A stretch of 64,000 nt of DNA from Pararhodobacter sp. (GTDB taxonomy: Bacteria > Pseudomonadota > Alphaproteobacteria > Rhodobacterales > Rhodobacteraceae): NCBI GenBank assembly GCA_020832665.1, contig JAFIEG010000003.1, positions 20,212 to 84,211 on the forward strand, given 5' to 3'. The notes beneath the pieces were generated by a model, which saw nothing but the letters and a program-made list of their open reading frames with translations, ran no database searches and was not told the DNA's origin. How positions within the stretch are numbered: position 1 is the first letter of the stretch; each line of letters opens with the position of its first letter. Of this stretch, positions 1 through 9,697 are shown piece after piece. Made by a program: the position numbers and the translations under genes.

Positions 1-81
1 AGCACCGATGCCCCGGCTGGCGCCGGTCAGCAGCACGGACTTGCCCGCAACCGCACCTTCCCAACCTTGCGTTTCGTTCAT
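1..81 (-). CDS. SDR-family oxidoreductase, N-terminal fragment
   Basis: Only the first 27 codons lie in the window; the gene runs off the left edge. The start ATG is followed about 15 residues later by LLTGASRGIG, the glycine-rich TGxxxGIG nucleotide-binding motif that opens the Rossmann fold of short-chain dehydrogenases/reductases. The substrate cannot be told from this part. It is divergent from topA, with about 205 bases between the two starts. Confidence 0.8.
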   Translation of the reverse strand, partial: MNETQGWEGAVAGKSVLLTGASRGIGA

Positions 82-200
82 TGTCCTCACTCCCGGCCGG
101 ATCGTTCCTGCCTCTGCCTAGCCCATCGGCGCGGCAATGGGAATTGCCTCGCCCGCATGGCCCTTTGGGGCACCGGGCCGGGCACAAAACCGACCGCACG

Positions 201-231
201 TTGACATTCACCGCGCTTGCCCTCCATTTAT
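201..231 (+). promoter_or_regulatory. Possible sigma-70 promoter of topA
   Basis: A perfect TTGACA at 201-206 is followed after 18-20 bases by a T/A-rich stretch (CATTTATG) that could be a -10 element, about 55 bases before the topA start. The -10 match is weak. Confidence 0.35.
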
Positions 232-286
232 GCCCGGCTCCACCGGCGCGCGAACTGCACGCCGGCTCAGGAAACCAGAGGTTTGC

Positions 287-2899
287 ATGGCCGTTGTCGT
301 CGTCGAATCGCCTGCCAAGGCGAAAACCATCAACAAGTATCTTGGCCCCGGCCACACGGTACTGGCCTCTTTCGGCCATGTGCGCGACCTGCCGCCCAAG
401 GATGGCTCGGTCGATACCGAGCACGATTTCGCCATGACATGGGAGGTGGCGGCGGATTCGCGCAAGCATGTGCGCGCCATCGCCGAGGCGCTGAAAGAGG
501 ATAACGACCTGATCCTCGCCACCGACCCCGACCGCGAAGGCGAGGCGATCTCGTGGCACCTGACCGAGGCGCTGGCGAAATCGAAGGCGCTGAAGAAGGA
601 CACGCCGGTCAAGCGCGTGGTGTTCAACGCGATCACCAAATCGGCCGTCACCGAGGCGATGAAGAACCCGCGCGAGGTGGATATGGAGCTGGTGCGCGCC
701 TATCTGGCACGGCGCGCGCTGGATTATCTTGTGGGGTTCAACCTCTCGCCGGTGCTTTGGCGCAAGCTGCCCGGCGCGAAATCGGCCGGGCGCGTGCAGT
801 CGGTCTGCCTGCGCCTGATCGTCGAGCGCGAGATGGAGATCGAGGCGTTTCGCGCGCAGGAATACTGGACGGTCAGCGCCGAGCTGACCACCCCGCGCGG
901 CAAGGTCTTCACTGCGCGACTGGTCAGCCTGGCCGGCGAGAAGCTGGAAAAGTTCTCGCTGAAGGATTCAACCGCCGCCGAGATGGCTGTGCAGGCGGTC
1001 ACCAGCCGCGATCTGTCGGTGAATTCGGTCGAGGCGAAACCCGCCAGCCGCAACCCCGCCGCGCCCTTCATGACCTCGACCTTGCAGCAGGAAGCCAGCC
1101 GCAAGTTCGGCATGGGCGCCAAGCAGTGCATGTCGGCGGCGCAGCGGCTGTATGAGGCCGGGCACATCACTTACATGCGCACCGACGGCATCGACATGGC
1201 GCCTGAGGCGGTGATGGCCGCGCGCGACGAGATCAAGCGCCGCTATGGAGCCGACTATGTGCCGAAAAGCCCGCGCATGTACAAGAACAAGGCCAAGAAC
1301 GCGCAGGAAGCGCATGAATGCATTCGTCCCACCGATATGGGCGCCGACCCCGAAAAGCTGCGCCTGACCGACAGCGACCAGCGCCGGCTTTACGATCTGA
1401 TCTGGAAGCGCACCATCGCCTGCCAGATGGAGGCCGCGCGGCTGGAGCGCACGACAGTCGAGATCGGCGCGCGCGACGGTCAGGTAGGGCTGCGCGCCAC
1501 CGGGCAGGTGGTGCTGTTCGACGGGTTCATGCGCGTCTATGAGGAAGGGCGCGACGAGGAAGGCGAGGAAGACGGCGCGCGCCTGCCGCAGATGGCCGAG
1601 GGCGACGCGCTGAAGAAGGGCGAGATTGCGCCCGAGCAGCATTTCACCCAGCCGCCGCCGCGCTACACCGAGGCGACGCTGGTCAAGCGGATGGAAGAGC
1701 TGGGCATCGGCCGGCCCTCGACCTACGCCTCGATCGTCTCGACGATTCAGGAGCGCGGCTATGTGCGCAAGGAAAAGAATCGCCTGATCCCCGAAGACAA
1801 GGGGCGGCTGGTGACGATTTTCCTGGTCAACTATTTCCGCAAGTATCTGGAATACGACTTCACCGCCGATCTGGAAGAGCAACTCGACGACATCTCGGCG
1901 GGCGAGCGCGACTACAAGGAGGTACTCGCGCGCTTCTGGGAGGATTTCTCGGCCGCCATCGAGGAAACCGCCGAGCTACGCATCACCGAAGTGCTGGAAA
2001 AGATCGACGAGGTTCTCAGCCCGCATCTCTACCCGCCGCGCGAGGATGGCACCGACCCGCGGCAATGCCCGAAATGCGGGGCGGGGCGGCTGAACCTGAA
2101 AACCGCGCGCTCGGGCGGGGCGTTCATCGGCTGCTCGAACTACCCCGAATGCCGTTTTACCCGCCCGCTGGGCGTGACCGACGAGGCCGAGGCCGAGCTT
2201 TCCGGCGAGGGCCGGCTGCTGGGCCATGACGCGGGCGATCCGATTTATCTGCGCACCGGCCGCTTCGGCCCCTATGTGCAGCGCGGCGAGGCGAACGAGG
2301 AAACGCCAAAGCCGCCGCGCGCCAGCCTGCCCAAGGGCTGGACGCCTGATATCATGGATCTCGAGCGCGCGCTGACGCTCCTGAACCTGCCGCGCCTGGT
2401 GGGCAGCCACCCCGAAGATGGCGAGCCGGTCGAGGCCGGCATCGGCCGTTACGGGCCCTATGTGAAGCACGGGCGCGTCTATGCCAACCTGCCCGAGGTG
2501 GACGAGGTGTTCACCGTGGGCATGAACCGCGCGGTCGAGCTACTGGCGCAAAAGGCCGCGCGTGGCGGGCGCGGGGCACCGGCGGCACCCTTGCGCGAAT
2601 TGGGCGAGCACCCCGAGGGCGGCAAGATAGCGGTCATGGCGGGCCGCTACGGGCCCTATGTGAAATGGGAGAAGATCAACGCCACCCTGCCCAAGGACAC
2701 AGAGCCCGAAGCCGTGACCCTGGATCAGGCGCTGGAACTGATTGCGGCCAAGGCGGCAAAGGGTGGCAAGGGCGGCAAGGCCCGCACCGGAGCAAAGGGC
2801 ACGAAATCTGCCGCGAAGACCACGGCCAAATCCACTACCAAGACCACGCGGAGAAAGGCGTCTGGGGCAACAGCCAAGGCAGGCAAACCCGCGAAATAG
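287..2899 (+). CDS. topA: DNA topoisomerase I (type IA)
   Basis: Relaxes negative supercoils by cutting one strand through a 5'-phosphotyrosine. The protein has 870 residues, a usual length. It opens with a Toprim domain (VVVESPAKAKTINKYL; DPDREGE near residue 85). The catalytic tyrosine is Tyr296 in GHITYMRTDG, and RPSTYASIVSTIQERGYV follows. Near residue 590 there is one C4 zinc finger (CPKCG...CSNYPEC), then three C-terminal repeats with a GRYGPYVK core, and a Lys/Ala-rich tail typical of alphaproteobacterial TopA. The ATG at 287 is chosen because AGAGG lies just upstream and the Toprim strand begins at once; the longer reading from 137 adds unrelated sequence. Confidence 0.97.
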   Translation: MAVVVVESPAKAKTINKYLGPGHTVLASFGHVRDLPPKDGSVDTEHDFAMTWEVAADSRKHVRAIAEALKEDNDLILATDPDREGEAISWHLTEALAKSKALKKDTPVKRVVFNAITKSAVTEAMKNPREVDMELVRAYLARRALDYLVGFNLSPVLWRKLPGAKSAGRVQSVCLRLIVEREMEIEAFRAQEYWTVSAELTTPRGKVFTARLVSLAGEKLEKFSLKDSTAAEMAVQAVTSRDLSVNSVEAKPASRNPAAPFMTSTLQQEASRKFGMGAKQCMSAAQRLYEAGHITYMRTDGIDMAPEAVMAARDEIKRRYGADYVPKSPRMYKNKAKNAQEAHECIRPTDMGADPEKLRLTDSDQRRLYDLIWKRTIACQMEAARLERTTVEIGARDGQVGLRATGQVVLFDGFMRVYEEGRDEEGEEDGARLPQMAEGDALKKGEIAPEQHFTQPPPRYTEATLVKRMEELGIGRPSTYASIVSTIQERGYVRKEKNRLIPEDKGRLVTIFLVNYFRKYLEYDFTADLEEQLDDISAGERDYKEVLARFWEDFSAAIEETAELRITEVLEKIDEVLSPHLYPPREDGTDPRQCPKCGAGRLNLKTARSGGAFIGCSNYPECRFTRPLGVTDEAEAELSGEGRLLGHDAGDPIYLRTGRFGPYVQRGEANEETPKPPRASLPKGWTPDIMDLERALTLLNLPRLVGSHPEDGEPVEAGIGRYGPYVKHGRVYANLPEVDEVFTVGMNRAVELLAQKAARGGRGAPAAPLRELGEHPEGGKIAVMAGRYGPYVKWEKINATLPKDTEPEAVTLDQALELIAAKAAKGGKGGKARTGAKGTKSAAKTTAKSTTKTTRRKASGATAKAGKPAK

Positions 2900-3015
2900 A
2901 CGCCCGCGCCGCTTCGGCAGGAACGGCACATGCCTTCCGCCAGCCAGGGTCGGCGGGTCCGGTCCGCCTGCCGAGGAGCGCCCATGCCTGACCGAAAACC
3001 GTATGCAACGCAAAC

Positions 3016-3048
3016 GGCCCCGCACATGGGCGCGGGGCCTTTGTCTTT
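3016..3048 (+). terminator. Rho-independent terminator after topA
   Basis: An 8-bp perfect stem GGCCCCGC/GCGGGGCC with an 8-nt loop is followed by TTTGTCTTT. It lies between the convergent topA and Hint-protein genes and ends topA transcription. Confidence 0.8.
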
Positions 3049-3080
3049 CCCGGGGCGGGTCTTGCGAAGCTGTCGTCGCC

Positions 3081-3797
3081 TCAGCCGGCCATGTGCACCG
3101 GCGCCGCCGGCCCGGCAGCCGATGTACGCATCGCCTGAACGAGCATCGCGCTTTGCGCACGCGGCAGCCGCTGATAGAGCACATCCTCCCCGCCCTCGAT
3201 CAACTCGTCGGGCGATTGGCGCCGTTCGATGGCGGGCTTGGGGCAGTGCATCAGGACCATGCCGTTGGCATAGACGACCTCTTCGGAATCGAAGCGCAGC
3301 GTGACGATCTTCATCTCGGGCGCCGGCGCCACGCGCTCGATGCCGCAATATCCGTCCAGCGCCGAGGCCGCGACCAGCAGGAACGGATCGCCGAACAGAT
3401 CCTCTCCCTCATCCGATTCGATGAGCACGGATTGTTCGGGCAGCAACAGCATCTCCTTGCGGTTGCCCAGCGCCTTTTCCGGCACCATTAGCGGCCAGTA
3501 GGCGCGTGGCACCCGGCTGCCACCGGTCATCAGCTCGCTCAGTGCGGCGTCGCGCACCGGTACCATGCCGTTGTCGAAGGTCACCACCCGGTCGCCTGGT
3601 CGCAGATCCTCGACCGGCAGCCAGCCCATCTCGGTAGCGACAAGCGTGCCGGCCACCATCCCTTCGGCAATCATCGGACTGTCCCAGCCCCCATGCCCGG
3701 TGATGTCCTCGACAGGCCAGACATCACCACGATCAGCGTAAGAAAACGCGGAGAACGGTTTCCGCCTTCCCGATTCGAGAACCCAATTCTGAAGCAT
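3081..3797 (-). CDS. Hint-domain protein (Rhodobacterales Hint_2 type)
   Basis: A 238-residue protein with a Hedgehog/intein (Hint) fold signature near residues 45-85: GMVAGTLVATEMGWLPVEDL, then RPGDRVVTFDNGMVPV. Such stand-alone Hint proteins are frequent in Rhodobacterales and their role is not established. In this copy the position usually held by the nucleophilic Cys (CxxAGT) is Gly, so self-splicing or autocleavage is not expected. The ATG at 3797 has GGAAGGG seven bases upstream, better than the ATG eight codons earlier. It is convergent with topA. The 260 bases upstream are AT-richer than the surroundings. Confidence 0.75.
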   Translation of the reverse strand: MLQNWVLESGRRKPFSAFSYADRGDVWPVEDITGHGGWDSPMIAEGMVAGTLVATEMGWLPVEDLRPGDRVVTFDNGMVPVRDAALSELMTGGSRVPRAYWPLMVPEKALGNRKEMLLLPEQSVLIESDEGEDLFGDPFLLVAASALDGYCGIERVAPAPEMKIVTLRFDSEEVVYANGMVLMHCPKPAIERRQSPDELIEGGEDVLYQRLPRAQSAMLVQAMRTSAAGPAAPVHMAG

Positions 3798-3913
3798 CGC
3801 TTTACCCTTCCGTCTTCCCAACGGTATCCACGCTGTTACTCAGCCACCCAGGAATGGCAAAAGAAGGCGGGCATTGCGGAAAACTTGTGGAAAAATGCAT
3901 TCGCAAAAAACAA

Positions 3914-3977
3914 TCCTGCCACAATTTGCGAGGAAACCCCGGCTTTTCGGCAACAGCGGCACGGTCTTGCCACAATT
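3914..3977 (-). promoter_or_regulatory. Direct repeat upstream of the Hint-domain gene
   Basis: Read on the minus strand, AATTGTGGCA(A/G)GA occurs twice, at 3965-3977 and 3914-3926, 51 bases apart (about five helical turns), within the 260-base gap between the Hint gene and the DMT transporter. The spacing suggests a paired binding site for a regulator, identity unknown. Nothing else is recognised in this gap. Confidence 0.35.
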
Positions 3978-4057
3978 GTTTCCTGTGCAAGGAAGATCGC
4001 GGCAACCGCGCAAACGTGTTGTGCACGCAACGCATACAGTCTTCGATTCTCAACCGC

Positions 4058-4972
4058 TCAGCGCCCGCGCAGGGCGATCATGCTGCCCGCGCCCGCGATC
4101 AATGCCATGCCAGACAGCCCCAGCCAGGTGATCGACTCGCCCCACAACAGCCAGCCCCATCCTGCGGCGATCGGCAGGACGGCATATTCGAACACCGAAA
4201 CTCGGCTGGCCTCGGCAAGCTGATAAGCGCGCACCACCATCCCCACCCCCAGCACCGAGCCCAGAGCATGCAACGCCGTCAGCGCCAGGAAATCGGCTGA
4301 GGGAGAAACCCAGCCACGCAGCACGAACCCCGCCGTGCCTTCGGGCACGGCAAAGGGTAGCAGGGTGAACAGAAGCGTGCCGGCAAGGCCGAATGTACCC
4401 AGCGCCAGAAAGAAGCCCAGCGTGAGTGTGGCCGCGCTTTCGCCCATGCACCATTCGCGCGTGGCCAGATTGCCCAGCGCATAGAGCGCCCCGGCCGCCA
4501 CCGGCAGGATACTTGCCCAGCCCAGCGGCTGATCGCTGCCCGGTGTCAGCAGCATGATCACCCCGGCAAAGCCCAGTGCCACCGCGACGATCCGCACCGG
4601 CCCCAGCGCGTGGCCATAGACATAGCGCGACAGGAGCAGCACAAAGATCGGCGCCGTGAACAGCCCCGCCGCCACCTGCGCCACGGTGAGAAAGGCCAGG
4701 CAGCCGAAATAGACCATCAGCGCCGAGCCATGCACCAGTGAGCGCGCCACCACCGCCCGCAGATTGACCGGCCGCAGCTTCAGGCCCAGCAGGGCAGCGG
4801 CGAGCAGGAACAGCGGCAACGCCATCAGCGTGCGGATGAAATGGAACTGCCACAGCCCGGTATCGGCGGCGACGACACGCACATAATTGTCGGTCAGCCC
4901 GATCAGCGTGGCATAACCCAGCACCGATGCCGCCGCGGCCAGTGTGCGGTTTTCCGGCATTCCTGACGACAT
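4058..4972 (-). CDS. DMT/EamA-family membrane transporter
   Basis: A 304-residue hydrophobic protein with about ten membrane segments in two halves, the layout of drug/metabolite transporters (EamA). The second half ends with the typical FEYAVLPIAAGWGWLLWGE and a final helix. Substrate unknown. The start at 4972 is supported by AAAGGAAG about five bases upstream; 22 extra upstream codons are possible but look non-coding. It is divergent from the acyl-CoA ligase, with about 87 bases between them. Confidence 0.85.
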   Translation of the reverse strand: MSSGMPENRTLAAAASVLGYATLIGLTDNYVRVVAADTGLWQFHFIRTLMALPLFLLAAALLGLKLRPVNLRAVVARSLVHGSALMVYFGCLAFLTVAQVAAGLFTAPIFVLLLSRYVYGHALGPVRIVAVALGFAGVIMLLTPGSDQPLGWASILPVAAGALYALGNLATREWCMGESAATLTLGFFLALGTFGLAGTLLFTLLPFAVPEGTAGFVLRGWVSPSADFLALTALHALGSVLGVGMVVRAYQLAEASRVSVFEYAVLPIAAGWGWLLWGESITWLGLSGMALIAGAGSMIALRGR

Positions 4973-5059
4973 GGGCTTCCTTTGCTCTTTCCTGCCGGCC
5001 GCGGCGCAGCCAATATGGCTGACCAGAAGCTGAAGCACTTGGCAATAGGGAGGAAAGGC

Positions 5060-6682
5060 ATGGGTTGGCTGGCAGACGAGACGGGGCTGGAAAAATGCGC
5101 GGCCAATTATACGCCGCTGACGCCGCTATCCAGCCTGATGCGCGCCGCCGACATCTTTGCCACGCGCGAGGCGCTGGTGCATGGAAGCATCCGCCGGAGC
5201 TATGCCGAGTATGCCGCGCGCGTCGGCCGGCTGGCCTCGGGACTGGCCGGGCTGGGGGTGCGGCAAGGCGATGTGGTCGCCACCATCCTGCCCAACCTGC
5301 CCGCCCATGCCGAGGCGCATTTCGGCGTGCCCGCCTGCGGCGCGGTGCTCAACGCCATCAATATCCGGCTCGATGTCGAAACGGTGCGCTACATCCTGGA
5401 ACATGGCGGCGCGAAGGTGGTGCTGGTGGACAGCGCCTTTGCCGAACTGGCCGAGGCCGCCATCGCCGGGCGCGCCGATGCGCCGCTCATCATCGAGGTG
5501 CCCGACAGCGAGGCCGGGCACGTGCCCTCGGGCCGGCATCGCCTATATGAGGATCTGCTGGCGGCGGGTGAACCCGGTTTTGACTGGGTGATGCCGCACG
5601 ACGAGTGGGAAAGCCTGGCGCTGAACTACACCTCGGGCACGACCGGCCGGCCAAAGGGCGTGGTCTATCACCACCGCGGCGCCTATCTGGCTGCGATGGG
5701 GCAGGTGATCAGCTGGCGGCTGACGCTCTACCCGCGTTACCTGACCATCGTGCCGATGTTTCACTGCAACGCCTGGTGCCACCCCTGGATGCTGCCGCTG
5801 CTGGGCGGCACCATGATTTGCCTGCGCGACATCACCGCGCAGGGCATCTACCACGCCATCGCACGCGAGGGAGCCACCCATTTCGGCGGCGCGCCGATCG
5901 TTCTGAACACGATCATCAACGCCAGGGAGCATGAACGCCTGCCCTTCGATCATGTGGTCGAGGTGTTCACCGCGGGCGCCCCGCCAGCCGCCGCCACGCT
6001 GGCCGCCATCGAGCCGCTGGGTTTCAATGTCACCCAGGTCTACGGGCTGACCGAAACCTATGGCCCAGCCACCGAATGCACCTGGCATGACGGTTTCGAT
6101 GCCCTGCCAGGCGAGGAACGCGCCGCGGTCAAGGCGCGCACCGGGGTTGCCATGCCCTTCATGGAAGAGGTCACCGTAACCGATGAAAACCTGAACCCGG
6201 TGCCGCGCGACGGCCAGAGCCTGGGCGAGATCATGCATCGCGGCAACGGGGTGATGAAAGGGTATTACAAGAACCCGGAGGCCACGCGCGAGGCGTTCAA
6301 GGGCGGCTATTTCCACTCGGGCGACATCGCCTATCGCCACCCTGACGGCTACATCAAGATCGCCGACCGGGCCAAGGATATCATCATCTCGGGAGGCGAG
6401 AATGTCAGCTCGGTCGAGGTGGAGGGCGTGCTCATGCAGCACCCCTCGGTGATGCTGGCCGCGGTGGTGGCGAAGCCCGATGCGAAATGGGGCGAGGTGC
6501 CCTGCGCCTTTGTCGAGCTGAAAGAAGGCGCGCAGGAAGACGAGGGCGCGCTGATCGAGTTCTGCCGGGCGAAGCTGGCCGGGTTCAAGACGCCCAAGCG
6601 GGTGGTGTTTCAGGAACTGCCGAAAACCTCGACCGGCAAGATTCAGAAATTCGAACTGCGCCAGCTTGCGCAAGCGTTATAG
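5060..6682 (+). CDS. AMP-forming acyl-CoA synthetase (AlkK/AAE-like)
   Basis: Activates a carboxylic acid to its CoA thioester through an acyl-adenylate. The protein has 540 residues. Visible motifs are the ATP loop YTSGTTGRPKG (190-200), GLTETYG, the YHSGD-like YFHSGDIA, the hinge IADRAKDIIISGGENVSS, and the C-terminal lysine Lys527 in KTSTGKIQK. The N-terminal style (NYTPLTPLSSLMRAA) resembles AlkK and plant acyl-activating enzymes of medium-chain or aromatic acids; the exact acid is not decided. GGGAGGAAAGG lies just before the ATG at 5060. An AlkB-type hydroxylase and a GMC dehydrogenase lie elsewhere in the window but are not linked to it. Confidence 0.88.
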   Translation: MGWLADETGLEKCAANYTPLTPLSSLMRAADIFATREALVHGSIRRSYAEYAARVGRLASGLAGLGVRQGDVVATILPNLPAHAEAHFGVPACGAVLNAINIRLDVETVRYILEHGGAKVVLVDSAFAELAEAAIAGRADAPLIIEVPDSEAGHVPSGRHRLYEDLLAAGEPGFDWVMPHDEWESLALNYTSGTTGRPKGVVYHHRGAYLAAMGQVISWRLTLYPRYLTIVPMFHCNAWCHPWMLPLLGGTMICLRDITAQGIYHAIAREGATHFGGAPIVLNTIINAREHERLPFDHVVEVFTAGAPPAAATLAAIEPLGFNVTQVYGLTETYGPATECTWHDGFDALPGEERAAVKARTGVAMPFMEEVTVTDENLNPVPRDGQSLGEIMHRGNGVMKGYYKNPEATREAFKGGYFHSGDIAYRHPDGYIKIADRAKDIIISGGENVSSVEVEGVLMQHPSVMLAAVVAKPDAKWGEVPCAFVELKEGAQEDEGALIEFCRAKLAGFKTPKRVVFQELPKTSTGKIQKFELRQLAQAL

Positions 6683-6696
6683 GACAGCGGCTCGCC

Positions 6697-6736
6697 GGTG
6701 GCGCTACACGCCCTTCCCTGCGTGTCGGGCGCCACC
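6697..6736. terminator. Nested hairpin between convergent genes
   Basis: GGTGGCGC pairs with GCGCCACC and, inside it, ACACGC pairs with GCGTGT around an 8-nt loop. This long hairpin separates the acyl-CoA ligase from the convergent pyk unit. It has no clear U-tract. Confidence 0.45.
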
Positions 6737-6772
6737 CGCGCACCACCGATGCAACCATCCGGAACTGCCGGA

Positions 6773-7000
6773 TCAGTTCAGCAGCCGGCCCAGCATTTCC
6801 AGCGCCATCGTCAGGATTTCCGCGGGCTCGTAGCCGCCCCCGGGATGGGTGAAATGCGCCCAGCCGGCCATGGCGCAGCCCATCACCAGCAAGATCAGCC
6901 CCGGCACCGGCCGGCGCCGGTCGGCCCATGCCGAAACAAGGGCGACAAAGGCCAGCGGCAAGAAAGCCAGCCCGATCAGCAGCAGCAGATCGCGTTCCAT
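6773..7000 (-). CDS. Small two-helix membrane protein downstream of pyk
   Basis: A 75-residue protein with two predicted membrane helices (MERDLLLLIGLAFLPLAFVA and LILLVMGCAMAGWA). Function not recognised. GGAGGCAGA directly precedes the ATG at 7000, a strong Shine-Dalgarno. It follows pyk on the same strand after 69 bases and is probably cotranscribed. Confidence 0.7.
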   Translation of the reverse strand: MERDLLLLIGLAFLPLAFVALVSAWADRRRPVPGLILLVMGCAMAGWAHFTHPGGGYEPAEILTMALEMLGRLLN

Positions 7001-7069
7001 TCTGCCTCCAGCATGCCGCCCGCGCCGGGGCGGGGCTCGCGTCCAGCGCCGATCGGCCAATGCGCCACG

Positions 7070-8515
7070 CTAGTCGGCTTCGGCCCGGTAGATCAATCGT
7101 TCGTCGCAGGGCGCCACGCGCAGGATGTTGGTGGTGCCGGGCACGTTGAAGGGCACACCAGCGGTGACCACGATCTGGTCGCGCGCCTCGGCGAAGCCGA
7201 ATTCGCGTGCCGCCTGCGCCGCGCTGACCACCGCCGACTTGAAGCGGTCGATGGGGCCGGTGGCCACGCAATGCGTGCCCCAGGTCAGGCATAGCCGGCG
7301 CAGGGTTTCGATCCGGGGGCTGAGCGCGATGATCGGCACCTGCGGGCGCTCGCGCGCCACCTTGCCGGGGGTAGAGCCCGACTCGGTAAAGCAGCAGATC
7401 GCCTTGATATCGGTGGTTTCTGCGATTTCGCGCGCGGCGGCAACGATGCCATCGGCGACCGAAGTATGCTCGATATGGCGCGAGGCAACGATGATCTCGC
7501 GCCAGGTCGGGTCACTCTCGACCGATATGGCGACGTTGTGCATGGTGCGCACTGCCTCTACCGGGTAACTGCCGGCAGCCGATTCGGCCGACAACATGAT
7601 CGCATCGGCGCCCTCATAGATGGCGGTGGCCACATCCGAAACCTCGGCGCGCGTGGGCATGGGCGAGGCGATCATCGATTCCAGCATCTGCGTGGCCACG
7701 ATCACCGGTTTGCCCGCCGCCCGTGCCCGGCGCACCAGCCGCTTCTGGATCGGCGGCACCGCCTGCACCGGCATTTCCACCCCCAGATCGCCTCGCGCCA
7801 CCATGACGCCATCGGCGGCGGCGAGGATGGCGTCGAATTCCTTCAGCGCCGCAGGTTTCTCGATCTTGGCCAGCATCGCCGCGCGGCCGGCAACCAGAAC
7901 GCGCGCCTCCTCGACATCGCCGGCGCGCTGCACGAAGCTGAGCGCGATCCAGTCCACACCCAGCGAGCAGGCGAATTCCAGATCCGTGCGGTCCTTTTCC
8001 GACAGCGCCTTCAGCGGCAGGACCACATCGGGCACGTTGACACCCTTGCGGTCGGATACGACACCGCCCACGATCACGTTGCATTCGGCGAAATCGGCGC
8101 CGCAGCGATGCACCTTCAGCCGCAACTTGCCGTCATCGACCAGCAGGCTGGCGCCGGGCTCCAGCGCCGCGAAGACCTCGGGGTGGGGCAGGCTGACTCG
8201 GTGATTGTCCCCCGGCGCGGGGTCCAGGTCGAGCCGGAAGCGATCGCCTTCCTCGAGCTCCGCCGCGCCCGAGGCAAAGCTGCCCAGCCGTAGCTTGGGG
8301 CCCTGCAGATCGGCGAGAATGGCGATAGGGCGGCCGGTTTCCTCTTCGATGCGGCGCACCAGCGCATGGCGGGCCTCGATCTCGTCATGGCTGCCATGGC
8401 TCATGTTCAGCCGGAATACATCGGCCCCGGCGCGAAACAGCGCCAAGATCGTTTCGTAGTCGTTCGAGGCCGGGCCCAGCGTGGCCACGATCTTGACATT
8501 TCGGTTGCGTCTCAT
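7070..8515 (-). CDS. pyk: Pyruvate kinase
   Basis: Converts phosphoenolpyruvate and ADP to pyruvate and ATP, the last step of lower glycolysis. It has 481 residues, family length. Visible are the N-terminal VKIVATLGPAS, FRLNMSHG, the LADLQGPKLR segment, the signature around MLAKIEKPAAL with its catalytic Lys, MVARGDLGVEMP, and the ATQMLESMI block. A start at MRRNRNVKIVATLGP fits the family. It is divergent from the DUF1244 gene. Confidence 0.96.
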   Translation of the reverse strand: MRRNRNVKIVATLGPASNDYETILALFRAGADVFRLNMSHGSHDEIEARHALVRRIEEETGRPIAILADLQGPKLRLGSFASGAAELEEGDRFRLDLDPAPGDNHRVSLPHPEVFAALEPGASLLVDDGKLRLKVHRCGADFAECNVIVGGVVSDRKGVNVPDVVLPLKALSEKDRTDLEFACSLGVDWIALSFVQRAGDVEEARVLVAGRAAMLAKIEKPAALKEFDAILAAADGVMVARGDLGVEMPVQAVPPIQKRLVRRARAAGKPVIVATQMLESMIASPMPTRAEVSDVATAIYEGADAIMLSAESAAGSYPVEAVRTMHNVAISVESDPTWREIIVASRHIEHTSVADGIVAAAREIAETTDIKAICCFTESGSTPGKVARERPQVPIIALSPRIETLRRLCLTWGTHCVATGPIDRFKSAVVSAAQAAREFGFAEARDQIVVTAGVPFNVPGTTNILRVAPCDERLIYRAEAD

Positions 8516-8685
8516 GCCGGTTTGTCCTGTCTCGGCCGCTGGGATGGGCCGCCTTGATCACCTGCTCTCTATCGCGCAATGATGACACGCCGGCAACCGT
8601 TAGCGCAGCATCGGTGCATGCCGGGGGCTTGACCGTCGCGGCGACAGGCCCCAGGTCGGTTGTCAGCACAAGACCGGGGGGAACC

Positions 8686-9000
<315 letters not shown>

Positions 9001-9025
9001 ACACTGCCAGCGGGGCGCGACGAAA

Positions 9026-9041
9026 GGCGCGTCGACGCGCC
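9026..9041. terminator. Perfect 16-bp palindrome between convergent genes
   Basis: GGCGCGTCGACGCGCC is a perfect palindrome 25 bases after the DUF1244 stop, followed by TATTGT. It probably forms a terminator hairpin for the convergent DUF1244 and yciB genes. The U-tract is poor. Confidence 0.45.
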
Positions 9042-9085
9042 TATTGTCGGCGTCAATCGAGCGGCATTGAAGAACGCCGCCGGGC

Positions 9086-9697
9086 CTAGCCCTCGCCCGG
9101 TTCCTGCCAATGTGCCTCGATCAGGCGGAAATTCGACACCAGGAAGGCGAACATCACCCCCATCTGGCCGAAGGTATCCCAGATGACATAGACATCGGTC
9201 GAGAAGTTGCGCCAGATCACCTCGTTGGCGGCGGCGAAGGCCAGAAAGAACCAGGCCATGCGCCGGGTCAGGATCATCCAGCCCTCGCGGCTGATCGGCA
9301 GCGCATCCTCCAGCACATAGGCCAGCCATGACTGACCGCGCCACAGCCCGATCCACAACAGCAGGCTGAAGGCGCCGAAAACAAAGGTGCTCTTCATCTT
9401 GAAGAAACGCTCGTCATTGAGCGCCACGGTGATGCCGCCCAGCACCACCACCAGCACCAGCATCGTCACCTGCATCCGCGATATCTTCCCGCTCAGCCGC
9501 CGCAGGATCAGCGTTGCCGCCAGTTGCAGCGGCGTGAACACCACGATCGCCACGATGAAACCGGCATATTCGGTCTCGCCGATCATGACCGGTCGCTCGC
9601 GCATCACGAAATAGGTGACGAGAAACACCAGCAGCGGGCCGAATTCTAGGATCTGGCGTAAAAGCGGCGAAGGCCGTGCTGGGGAAGGCGGATGCAT
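9086..9697 (-). CDS. yciB: Septation protein A family (YciB/IspZ) inner-membrane protein
   Basis: A 203-residue inner-membrane protein of the YciB/IspZ family, linked in other bacteria to septation and envelope integrity. Visible are LEFGPLLVFLVTYF at the N-terminus, five or so membrane helices, DERFFKMKSTFVFGAF, and near the end AAANEVIWRNFSTDVYV. The start at 9697 has AAGGAG eight bases upstream. Confidence 0.88.
   Translation of the reverse strand: MHPPSPARPSPLLRQILEFGPLLVFLVTYFVMRERPVMIGETEYAGFIVAIVVFTPLQLAATLILRRLSGKISRMQVTMLVLVVVLGGITVALNDERFFKMKSTFVFGAFSLLLWIGLWRGQSWLAYVLEDALPISREGWMILTRRMAWFFLAFAAANEVIWRNFSTDVYVIWDTFGQMGVMFAFLVSNFRLIEAHWQEPGEG

Noticed and set aside
3693..4300. Small plus-strand frames between the Hint gene and the DMT gene
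   Set aside because: Low-complexity translations, no Shine-Dalgarno, and they run into the opposite-strand DMT gene.
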